A stretch of 23,136 nt of DNA from NCBI GenBank assembly GCA_031278145.1, contig JAITLA010000078.1:1-23136 (forward strand), in the 5' to 3' direction. The position numbers and the translations under genes were made by a program. The stretch comes from Eubacteriales Family XIII. Incertae Sedis bacterium (GTDB taxonomy: Bacteria; Bacillota_A; Clostridia; Peptostreptococcales; Anaerovoracaceae). The notes under the pieces are model-generated. The model did no database searches. It had not been told where the DNA came from and saw nothing but the letters and a program-made list of their open reading frames with translations. This document shows, one piece after another, positions 15,040 through 22,087 of this stretch (positions are counted from its first letter, which is position 1; the number at the start of each line of letters is the position of its first letter).

Positions 15040-16331
15040 GTCCGGAAGTCACGGGTCTGCTCGCAATAGCGGTCTTGGTGGTACTGATCGCGTTCCGCAT
15101 GTGGATAGGCGTCGCGATGGGGGTTGTCGGACTTGCGGGTCTCATCGTACTGCGCGGCATGGACCAAGCGCTTATGATGGCGGCGGAGGTCCCCTTTACG
15201 AATGTCAACAGCTATACGCTGACCGTCATACCGATGTTTGCCCTGATGGGCATGATCATCTCCGAGTCGAGCATAGGCACGGATCTGTTCAAGGCCTGCA
15301 ACGCGTGGCTCGGGCCGGTCAAGGGCGGTCTGTCGGCCGCCACCGTGGCCACCTCGGGACTTCTGGGCGCGATCTGCGGTTCTCATATGGTGGGGACGGT
15401 CATCATGTCCAAGATCGCGCTGCCCGAGATGAAACGCTACAAGTACGACGACGGTTTTGCCGCCGCGACGGTCTGCTGCGGCGCGCCGCTTTCGATCATC
15501 ATCCCCCCGAGCCTGCCGCTCATTATGTACGGCATCATCACCGAGCAGAGCATCGGCAAGCTGTTCATGTCCGGAATCATTCCGGGCATCGTCATGATCT
15601 GCGTGTTTATCGTGCTGATCGTGATCCGTTGCACGCAAAATCCCAACCTCGGACCCAGAGGCGAAAAGACGCCCTTCATGGAAAAGCTGAAATCCTCCGG
15701 GGGCGTCGTTCCCGTCGTCATCCTGTTTGTCATGGTGCTCGGCGGCATCTATTCCGGCGTCTTCACCACCACGGAATCGGGCGCAATCGGCAGCGCCGGC
15801 GCGATCATAATATCGCTGTTCTACAAAACCCTGAACGGCAAGAAGTTCCTTCTGGCGATCAGGGAAACCGCGATGACCATAGGCATGATCTTCTCCTTGC
15901 TGCTTGGGACCTACATCTTCATCCGATTCATAAGCTATTCCAAGATCCCGTTCGCCGTATCCGAGTTTCTCGTAAGCCTGGATGTACCCCTGCCCGTACT
16001 GATGCTGGCGCTGGCCCTCATCTACATAGCCTTGGGAATGCTCATACCGGAGATACCGATGATCATACTCACGATCCCGATCCTCTATCCGGCGCTGGTA
16101 TCCGTGGGCTTTGATCCCATATGGCTCGGCATCTATGTCGTGCTGATGATGGCGCTCGGCGCGGTCACGCCGCCCATAGGCATGGTCGTGTTCATCGTGT
16201 CGGGTCTTTCGGGGGTTTCCGTGCCGGCACTGTTCAAGTCCGTGGTGCCGTTTATAATAGGTGACCTGGTTGTGATTGTTCTCGTTTGCATCTTCCCACA
16301 GATGGCGACGTGGATTCCGTCGTTGATGTGA
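15036..16331 (+). CDS. dctM: TRAP transporter large membrane subunit (DctM), second system
   Basis: A 431-residue, about 12-helix DctM permease. Diagnostic segments: TLTVIPMFALMGMIISESSIGTDLFKACNAWLGPVKGGLSAATVATSGLLGAICGSHMVGTVIMSKIALPEM, GAPLSIIIPPSLPLIMYG, TTTESGAIGSAGAI and GAVTPPIGMVVFIVSG. The ATG at 15036 follows GAGGAGGG and overlaps the dctQ stop. It is distinct in sequence from the other DctM in this window, so the two transporters are not a recent duplication. It forms the channel of a Na+-coupled uptake system whose binding protein is encoded next. Confidence 0.93.
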   Translation: MSPEVTGLLAIAVLVVLIAFRMWIGVAMGVVGLAGLIVLRGMDQALMMAAEVPFTNVNSYTLTVIPMFALMGMIISESSIGTDLFKACNAWLGPVKGGLSAATVATSGLLGAICGSHMVGTVIMSKIALPEMKRYKYDDGFAAATVCCGAPLSIIIPPSLPLIMYGIITEQSIGKLFMSGIIPGIVMICVFIVLIVIRCTQNPNLGPRGEKTPFMEKLKSSGGVVPVVILFVMVLGGIYSGVFTTTESGAIGSAGAIIISLFYKTLNGKKFLLAIRETAMTIGMIFSLLLGTYIFIRFISYSKIPFAVSEFLVSLDVPLPVLMLALALIYIALGMLIPEIPMIILTIPILYPALVSVGFDPIWLGIYVVLMMALGAVTPPIGMVVFIVSGLSGVSVPALFKSVVPFIIGDLVVIVLVCIFPQMATWIPSLM

Positions 16332-16412
16332 TTCGAGGCAATCGCGGCAGTGTTTTTTGTGGTCTCGGATGTGTATTTATCAATCGAATCGTAGTGAAAA
16401 AGGAGGAGAATC

Positions 16413-17534
16413 GTGAAAAAGAAATGCTTATTGGCGGTGGTGATGCTTTTGGCCTTCGGCCTGATGCTCGCGGCCTGCGGAGGCGGCGATTCCGCACAGA
16501 CGGAAAGCGACGGCGCGGAGGGGGATGCACCGCAATCCGTCGCTTCCGACGAGGTGTATGAATTCATCGTCAACCTGACGTTCGGTGAAACCATTTCACC
16601 GAACTGGGTGAGAATTTTCAAGGAACTGGAGGAGAACAGCGGCGGCCGGCTCAAAGTGACCATCTACTGGTCGAATTCCTTGGTCACCATCCCGGAGATT
16701 CCGAAGTCCATGATGTCGGGCGCCGTGACATTCTCAAATGTGCCGACGAACAACTACCCGGACATCATGCCGCTGAACGCGCGTCTGCTTGAGTTGCCGT
16801 TCCTCGGTCTGCAGGATCCGGTCGAGAGCTCGGAGATATACATGCAGCTCCTTGACGAATTCCCGGAAATGATGGATGAATTCGCGGCCTATGACATGTA
16901 TCCCTTGGCGGTCACAACGCTGGGCATGTACGGTCTGCACTTCACCGATACGAAAGAGGTTCATCTGCCCTCGGACCTCAACGGACGGCAGATCGTACCG
17001 TACAAGCTCGAGTTCCTGCCCATGCTTGAAGCCAACAACGCGGCGGGCTCCTATATACCTCCGGGGCAGATCTACGAGGCCCTTGAGAAGGGCGTCGTCA
17101 ACGGATACGTCAACAACTGGGCTTTCCAAGGTTGGTTCGGTTTGACGGAATTGGTGCGCCAACACGTTGAAATGGGAGAATACGGCGCCTTCCACGAATT
17201 CAATGTTCTCTGCGTGAACCTGAGCTTCCTCGATTCCCTGCCCGAGGATCTGCGGCAATTGCTGGTGGACACCTTCAGGACCAACGGCGGCTACCGCGAC
17301 ATGTGGGACGATACGGCGGCTCTTGTGGCCAACGAGCAGGAAAAGGCCCGGGCAAAGGGCGATGTCTTTGTCAATCTCACACCCGATGAGATCGACGTCT
17401 GGAAGAAAGCGGTCGAAGGCAACCATGAAGTCGCGCTTGCCGAGATCAACGAACAGCGCGGAGATACCGCGGCGGATGATATCTATGCGCGGATCGTCGA
17501 GATCATCGAGGAAAAATACGGTCCGCAGGAGTAA
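16413..17534 (+). CDS. dctP: TRAP transporter solute-binding lipoprotein (DctP-type), second system
   Basis: A 373-residue binding protein. A lipoprotein signal ends in LMLAAC (Cys22), followed by an acidic linker to about residue 46 and a two-lobe binding domain. It starts with GTG at 16413, well placed after AAAGGAGGAG. In the segment where most DctP proteins have KIRxP with a ligand-binding Arg, this protein reads DLNGRQIVPYKLEF: Ile194 replaces the Arg, and Arg192 is two residues away. It is aromatic- and Trp-rich in the ligand region (VNNWAFQGWFGLTE). These features suggest a ligand without a free carboxylate, or bound differently. It is placed between dctM and hydrolase 2, 34 bp before the latter. 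Confidence 0.88.
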   Translation: MKKKCLLAVVMLLAFGLMLAACGGGDSAQTESDGAEGDAPQSVASDEVYEFIVNLTFGETISPNWVRIFKELEENSGGRLKVTIYWSNSLVTIPEIPKSMMSGAVTFSNVPTNNYPDIMPLNARLLELPFLGLQDPVESSEIYMQLLDEFPEMMDEFAAYDMYPLAVTTLGMYGLHFTDTKEVHLPSDLNGRQIVPYKLEFLPMLEANNAAGSYIPPGQIYEALEKGVVNGYVNNWAFQGWFGLTELVRQHVEMGEYGAFHEFNVLCVNLSFLDSLPEDLRQLLVDTFRTNGGYRDMWDDTAALVANEQEKARAKGDVFVNLTPDEIDVWKKAVEGNHEVALAEINEQRGDTAADDIYARIVEIIEEKYGPQE

Positions 17535-17568
17535 CAAACACTACGCACAGCTTGCAAAAGGAGGAGAA

Positions 17569-19242
17569 ATGAGCGCTTCAGAACCCAAGTACAACGTAAT
17601 CAAGGAAACCTGCATGGTGCCCGCCAGAGACGGCGTGAAGCTGGCCGTGGACGTTTACAGGCCCGATGCGGAAGGGAAGTATCCCGCCCTGCTCGCGCAG
17701 TCGCCATACGGGAAGGACGCCCAGGTCTTTGAATCGCCGCCGCAGCCCTTCGGGAAATCCATCTTCGAGGCTTCGGTCGAATCGGGCGATCCCCACTACT
17801 ACGCAAAACGCGGCTATGCTTACGCGATAGCGGACTTCCGAGGTCTCGGCGACAGCGAGGGCTATCACGACGGCATGATGAGCAAGCAGGAATGCGGGGA
17901 GGACGGCTACGACATCTGCGAATGGCTTGCCGCGCAACCATGGTGTGACGGCGGTGTGGGCGGAGCGGGCATCTGCTATTTCGCGAACGCGCAGCTCCAT
18001 CTCGCGGCTGCGGCGCCGCCGCACCTGAAATGCATCGCACCGTGGGAGATCTACGGTGACGACCTCTACAAGCACGGACAGTACGAGGGCGGTGTCCTGA
18101 ACATCTTCCTTTATGGCCTGTACACGGGTACGTATCCCGCCCGCTGCGGCTATGCCATCACGGATCGCGTGCGCTCCGCCATGCAGGTGTCGACGCCTCC
18201 GGCGGAGCTTGAGAAGCTCGTCAAAAAAGCGATGGAGGATCCGGATTTGCGCCAGTACCCCTATCTCTTCCACCTGCTGAAATACCCGACGAAAAACCCC
18301 ATCCTCTTCGACTTCATGCTGAATCCGCTCGATGGGCCTTATTACCGCGAGCGCTCCGTAATAGAGAGGATCAAGAACATCAAGGTCCCCGTATACGTCG
18401 GCGGCCCCTTCTTCAGCTTCTTCTCGGAGCCGCAGATCAACGTCTACAACCGGCTGCCGGACGTACCCAAAAAGCTCCGCTTCTACACGGATATGGGTAC
18501 GCGCCCCTGGAAGGGCGACCACGACGAGCTGCTGCGCTGGTACGATTACTGGCTGAAGGGCATAGACACGGGCATCATGGACGAGCCGCCCGTCAAATAC
18601 CATACCACGGTGCTGGAGGAATGGCAGACCGGAAATGCATTCCCGCTTGAAAACACGGTTTACACGCGGTTCTACCTGAACAGCCTGAGCTCGCTCGGGC
18701 CCGAACCCGATTTCTTCAACGACGAGCCGGACAGCTTCGTGCAGCAACCCCTGTTCGTCACAGAGGAACGCGCGAACATCAGGTACGTCACGCCGCCGCT
18801 GTCGAAGGATCTACAAGTGACGGGCGCGCCGCGCATACGCTTCTACGCATCCATAGATCGGAAGGATACGACTTGGCGCGTCAATGTGCGCGAATACGGT
18901 TCCGACGCGATATATCCGCTCGCGCAGGGCTGGCTGAAGGCCTCGCTGCGCAAGCGCGACCACGAGCGCGATACGCCATGGGAAATCGAACACGACTACA
19001 CGAAGTTCGATCCTCCCACGCCGGGCGAGATCTACGAGTACGAGATACAGATGCGGCCCATGTCGCACCTGTTCAGGGTGGGCACGCGCATACAACTCGA
19101 GATATCCTGTATCGATATACCCACGGATATCGAAACGTATGATGTGATGTGGCATCTTTGCCCCGCGCAGACATGCCTACACAAGGTATACAGGGACGGC
19201 GAACACCAATCCGTGCTGACCCTGCCTGTCATACCGAGGTAA
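17569..19242 (+). CDS. CocE/NonD (peptidase S15-like) family hydrolase 2 with Cys at the nucleophile position
   Basis: A 557-residue cytoplasmic protein starting at the ATG at 17569, just after AAAAGGAGGAG; the same frame is open further upstream but overlaps dctP. The CocE/S15 fold is clear from MVPARDGVKLAVDVYRPDAEGKYPALLAQSPYGK (Tyr47 at the oxyanion position), YAIADFRGLGDSEG, EDGYDICEWLAAQPWCDGGVGGAGICYFANAQL, LRWYDYWLKGIDTGI, and a C-terminal jelly-roll (TGAPRIRFYASIDRKDTTWRVNV). Where relatives have G-x-S-Y it has GICY, putting Cys136 (codon 17974-17976) at the nucleophile. The usual catalytic Asp in GGWYD is replaced in VGGPFFSFF. His318 (KGDHDE) is the His candidate. It may be a thiol hydrolase like dienelactone hydrolase, or a non-hydrolytic variant. 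The substrate is unknown; the neighbouring TRAP system probably supplies it. Confidence 0.85.
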   Translation: MSASEPKYNVIKETCMVPARDGVKLAVDVYRPDAEGKYPALLAQSPYGKDAQVFESPPQPFGKSIFEASVESGDPHYYAKRGYAYAIADFRGLGDSEGYHDGMMSKQECGEDGYDICEWLAAQPWCDGGVGGAGICYFANAQLHLAAAAPPHLKCIAPWEIYGDDLYKHGQYEGGVLNIFLYGLYTGTYPARCGYAITDRVRSAMQVSTPPAELEKLVKKAMEDPDLRQYPYLFHLLKYPTKNPILFDFMLNPLDGPYYRERSVIERIKNIKVPVYVGGPFFSFFSEPQINVYNRLPDVPKKLRFYTDMGTRPWKGDHDELLRWYDYWLKGIDTGIMDEPPVKYHTTVLEEWQTGNAFPLENTVYTRFYLNSLSSLGPEPDFFNDEPDSFVQQPLFVTEERANIRYVTPPLSKDLQVTGAPRIRFYASIDRKDTTWRVNVREYGSDAIYPLAQGWLKASLRKRDHERDTPWEIEHDYTKFDPPTPGEIYEYEIQMRPMSHLFRVGTRIQLEISCIDIPTDIETYDVMWHLCPAQTCLHKVYRDGEHQSVLTLPVIPR

Positions 19243-19298
19243 AGCGGGCGAAGACCGCCGCGTGAACGGCAGCGGCCGGCCACAGACGATCCGGGTAC

Positions 19299-19329
19299 AC
19301 GGGGCGGGGGCGCGATGCTCCCGCCCCGT
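19299..19329. terminator. GC-rich stem-loop between convergent genes
   Basis: ACGGGGCGGG (19299-19308) and CCCGCCCCGT (19320-19329) form a perfect 10-bp stem 57 bp after hydrolase 2 and 77 bp from the end of lysR3. There is no T-tract on either side, so it is a plausible but atypical bidirectional terminator. Confidence 0.5.
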
Positions 19330-19405
19330 TCCGATCCGCGCTTGCGACGGGGCGCTTACGGGATGTGCGCGTCTATGGGCGCCGGACCGCGATTTGGCCG
19401 GAGCC

Positions 19406-20329
19406 TCATATCCGGCTTGCGCTCGAAATCGACGCCCCCCCCCTCAAGAAATCATCGAGCTCGTTCAGAAACAGCTTGATCGCCGGATTTGTGAGATTCC
19501 TGCTCCACGCGATGCCCACATCGTGAAAGGCGCTGTCATCCACCAAGGGGACGGAGACCAGATCCTCCATATTGTAGGCGCCGGCGAAGAGCTTTGAGCT
19601 TATGGTAACACCCATGCCCACGCGCGCCATCATGAACGTGGCCATTTGGTCGTTCGTGTCGGCCGATATCATGGGCGTCAAGCCCCGATTGAGGTACAGC
19701 TTGTGCACCATGTCAAACATGCCGGGGTTTGCTTCTCTTTTCATCATGATCAGATTTTCGACGGCTATATCGTCCACGCTCAGCGTATCCCTGCCGGACA
19801 GCCGGTGGTTTCCGCTCATGCAGACGAGGAAGGGATCGCGGTACAAGTGCCGCCAGTCTATCTCGTTGCGCTTTATGATGTTCTCATAGCGTCCGAAGCC
19901 CAAGTCTATCTTCCTGTCTTCGATGTGCCGCGATATGGTGATCGAGTCGTAGGTATTGAACTGCATGCGTATATTCGGATATTTTGCGTAAAAATTGCGC
20001 ACGCACGGCACTATCGGGTCTATCATCTGCTCCGACACGTAGCCGAAGCACAGCTCTCCCGACGTGCCCTCCGCCAGCATCCTGACCCTTTCCGTCGCAT
20101 TTTCCATCAGTGCGTTTATCTTTAAAGCCTCTTCCAGCAATATCTTGCCGACCGGCGCAAGTATCAGCCCCTTCTTTGTACGGTCAAACAGCACCACGCC
20201 GAGTTCTTTTTCGAGCTTGGAGATATTGTGACTGACGGCGGATTGGGCGATATACAGGTGCTTCGCCGCCTCGGTGAAATTCAGATATTGCGCGACGGTG
20301 ATAAATACGTTCAGCTGATGGATATCCAA
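19406..20329 (-). CDS. LysR-family transcriptional regulator 3
   Basis: A 307-residue LysR protein. The DNA-binding domain is at residues 1-60 (MDIHQLNVFITVAQYLNFTEAAKHLYIAQSAVSHNISKLEKELGVVLF); the effector domain includes ELCFGYVSEQMIDPIVPCVRNF, RKIDLGFGRYE and ARVGMGVTISSKLF. It starts at TTG (20329), 7 nt after GGAGG; the nearby ATG at 20332-20334 is out of frame. It is convergent with the plus-strand hydrolase-TRAP operon and is the probable regulator of that operon, by position only. It is closely similar to LysR 2 in both the recognition helix and the C-terminal NLTNPAIKLFL motif, so the two may share related operators or ligands. Confidence 0.93.
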   Translation of the reverse strand: MDIHQLNVFITVAQYLNFTEAAKHLYIAQSAVSHNISKLEKELGVVLFDRTKKGLILAPVGKILLEEALKINALMENATERVRMLAEGTSGELCFGYVSEQMIDPIVPCVRNFYAKYPNIRMQFNTYDSITISRHIEDRKIDLGFGRYENIIKRNEIDWRHLYRDPFLVCMSGNHRLSGRDTLSVDDIAVENLIMMKREANPGMFDMVHKLYLNRGLTPMISADTNDQMATFMMARVGMGVTISSKLFAGAYNMEDLVSVPLVDDSAFHDVGIAWSRNLTNPAIKLFLNELDDFLRGGASISSASRI

Positions 20330-20392
20330 TTCATCACCTCCGAACCGCCTGAGACCACTGAGAAATCCGTGTTGAACGACGGCGTCAGTCCC

Positions 20393-20531
20393 CCGCCTCT
20401 ACAGGCGGTGGGTTCCGGCTTCACAAGCTGCCGGTGGCGGGTGCAATCCCCCACTGAGTCCCCTCAAAACATCCGTTCAACAATTGAAGTGCGCCTTTGG
20501 CGCTTCAATTTTGGACGGAGCCAAAATTGAA
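20393..20531 (+). repeat. Dispersed hairpin repeat, right copy
   Basis: Unit A (20393-20426) and unit B (20481-20531) match 572-605 and 603-653 with one difference each. Here 54 bp separate them, including a GTGGCGGG/CCCCCAC near-hairpin (20434-20454). In unit B, the segment TTCAATTTTGG (20504-20514) can pair either with upstream AATTGAA..GCGCC or with downstream CCAAAATTGAA (20521-20531, perfect 11 bp), giving two mutually exclusive hairpins. The region between lysR3 and the radical SAM gene holds no credible gene. Confidence 0.8.
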
Positions 20532-20568
20532 TTCATGCGCCGGGACGGTGGCGCGTTCGAAAAGGGCA

Positions 20569-20595
20569 CGGCGCGCCCCCTCAGGGAGCGCGCCG
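20569..20595 (-). terminator. Hairpin downstream of the radical SAM gene
   Basis: CGGCGCGC (20569-20576) and GCGCGCCG (20588-20595) form an 8-bp GC stem extended by CCC/GGG pairs. It lies 42 bp past the end of the radical SAM gene on the minus strand, with CCCTTTTC a few bases further on. On the plus strand it is followed by CGGCTTTTT, so it could act in either direction. Confidence 0.5.
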
Positions 20596-20636
20596 CGGCT
20601 TTTTCGCAAAATGCGTCACGAGCGGCGCAGCGTTCG

Positions 20637-22007
20637 TTATACCGCCTTTTGCCGCTCGTCGCTTGTTGTTGTTGTTTCTCCGGCCGCCTCCGTCCACAGG
20701 GCGTCGGCCGTTTTCGCCCACTTCTCGCAGGCGCAGTCGGTCTTGGCGCACAGCGTATCCACGTCCTCCGGGGCTTCCATGTCCGTGCTCCGCGCGCCGC
20801 TCTCCTTGACCATGCGGCGCAACGTGTCGGGGTTGTCGAGCAGGGGGCATGGCCGCAGGTGGTTTTCGTTGAAGGGCTGCTCGCGGCGGTAGGCCTTGAA
20901 GATCGGGGACTGCAGGGCTTCGAGCAGGCTTACGTCGTGGATGTTGACGTTGGAGTAATGCACGAAGGCGCAGGGCTCCACGTCGCCGGCCGCGTTGATG
21001 TGCAGATAGCGGCGTCCGCCCGCGATGCAACCCCCCGTGTATTCGCCGTCGTTCCAGAAATCCAAGGCGAAAACGGGCTTCGTTTCGCGTATTTCGCGCA
21101 TGCGCCTGTACATCCACGCCCGCTGCGCGGGCGTTGCGAGCAGATCGGGCCGCGCGTCCTTGCCCACGGGTATGTAGGTGAAATTCCACGCAAACCGGCA
21201 GCCGCGCCGTATCATGTCGTCCACAAAGGCATCGGAGCCCACGCTCTCGGTGTTCTCGCGATGGTAGCAGGTGGAATAGCCGAAGGGCAGGCGGTGCTTT
21301 TGCATCAGCGCCATCGCCGCCACGACCTTTTGGTAGGTCCCCGCGCCGCGGCGCATGTCGGTGGACTTCTCGTCGCCCTCGACGGAGAAGGCCGGCGTGA
21401 AGTTCCCCACGCGCGCGATCTCCCCACAGAACGCTTCATCCACCAAGGTACCGTTCGTGAAGGCAAAGAAGTAGCAGTCGGGATGCGCGTCACACAGGCG
21501 GATGATATCGGCCTTGCACATGAGGGGCTCGCCTCCCGAAAAGATGTAGAAATGGATGCCGATCTCCTTGCCTTGGCAGCAGATGGAATGCATCGTTTCA
21601 TAGCTGAGCCTGTGCTTGCCGCCGTACTGCGCCGCCCAGCAACCGACGCACTGCAGGTTGCACGCGCTCGTGGGGTCCATCAGTATGGCCCAGGGCACGT
21701 TGCAATCGTACTTCGCCTCAATCGCGTGGTTGTGCGCACCGCTGTCAACCGTCGCGTTGATGAAAAAGCACTCGATGAGCTTGCTGATGCACCGAAGCTC
21801 CACCTCCTCGAACAAGCGCTCGGTAAAGTCGTACCAGATGCTGTTCTTGTCGGTGAGCACACTGCGCATCAGACGGATTTGGGGGCCGTGCAATTGCCCA
21901 CGATCCATCTTCTCGGCAAGATCCAGTATCGCCGGGAGCTTCTCCATGGGGCTGTTTGCAAGGCGGCCCAAGATGAGATTGAAGGACAATTTTTGAAGTC
22001 TGTTCAT
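20637..22007 (-). CDS. Radical SAM protein with SPASM-like C-terminus, function unknown
   Basis: A 456-residue radical SAM enzyme. The AdoMet-binding [4Fe-4S] cluster motif CNLQCVGC (CxxxCxxC, about residues 115-122) sits in MDPTSACNLQCVGCWAAQYGG, followed by YIFSGGEPL. A C-terminal Cys-rich part (GGCIAGGRRYLHINAAGDVEPCAFVHYSN..LRPCPLLDNPDTLRRMV..SGARSTD) suggests one or more auxiliary clusters as in SPASM proteins, which often modify peptides. Closely similar proteins of unknown role are, from memory, widespread in clostridia. The ATG at 22007 follows AGGAGGT. It lies downstream of livM on the same strand after a hairpin, so it may be its own unit. No precursor peptide gene is evident beside it. 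Confidence 0.88.
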   Translation of the reverse strand: MNRLQKLSFNLILGRLANSPMEKLPAILDLAEKMDRGQLHGPQIRLMRSVLTDKNSIWYDFTERLFEEVELRCISKLIECFFINATVDSGAHNHAIEAKYDCNVPWAILMDPTSACNLQCVGCWAAQYGGKHRLSYETMHSICCQGKEIGIHFYIFSGGEPLMCKADIIRLCDAHPDCYFFAFTNGTLVDEAFCGEIARVGNFTPAFSVEGDEKSTDMRRGAGTYQKVVAAMALMQKHRLPFGYSTCYHRENTESVGSDAFVDDMIRRGCRFAWNFTYIPVGKDARPDLLATPAQRAWMYRRMREIRETKPVFALDFWNDGEYTGGCIAGGRRYLHINAAGDVEPCAFVHYSNVNIHDVSLLEALQSPIFKAYRREQPFNENHLRPCPLLDNPDTLRRMVKESGARSTDMEAPEDVDTLCAKTDCACEKWAKTADALWTEAAGETTTTSDERQKAV

Positions 22008-22055
22008 CCGGACACCTCCTGTTCCCTACACAAAGCTATAAAAAATCTATGATAA

Positions 22056-22070
22056 CGGGCCGAAGGCCCG
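22056..22070 (-). terminator. Short hairpin after livM
   Basis: CGGGCC-GAA-GGCCCG forms a 6-bp GC stem with a tight loop in the 80-bp gap between livM and the radical SAM gene. On the minus strand it is followed by TTATCATAGATTTTTT, a delayed T-tract, so termination may be partial. Confidence 0.5.
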
Positions 22071-22087
22071 GCGATGTCGATTTCGGA

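Noticed and set aside
17323..17568. Upstream extension of hydrolase 2 by 82 codons
   Set aside because: It overlaps the end of dctP in another frame, and AAAAGGAGGAG directly precedes the ATG at 17569.
20484..22052. 522-codon plus-strand frame opposite the radical SAM gene
   Set aside because: It is antisense to a gene with intact catalytic motifs and has no family features or ribosome binding site.
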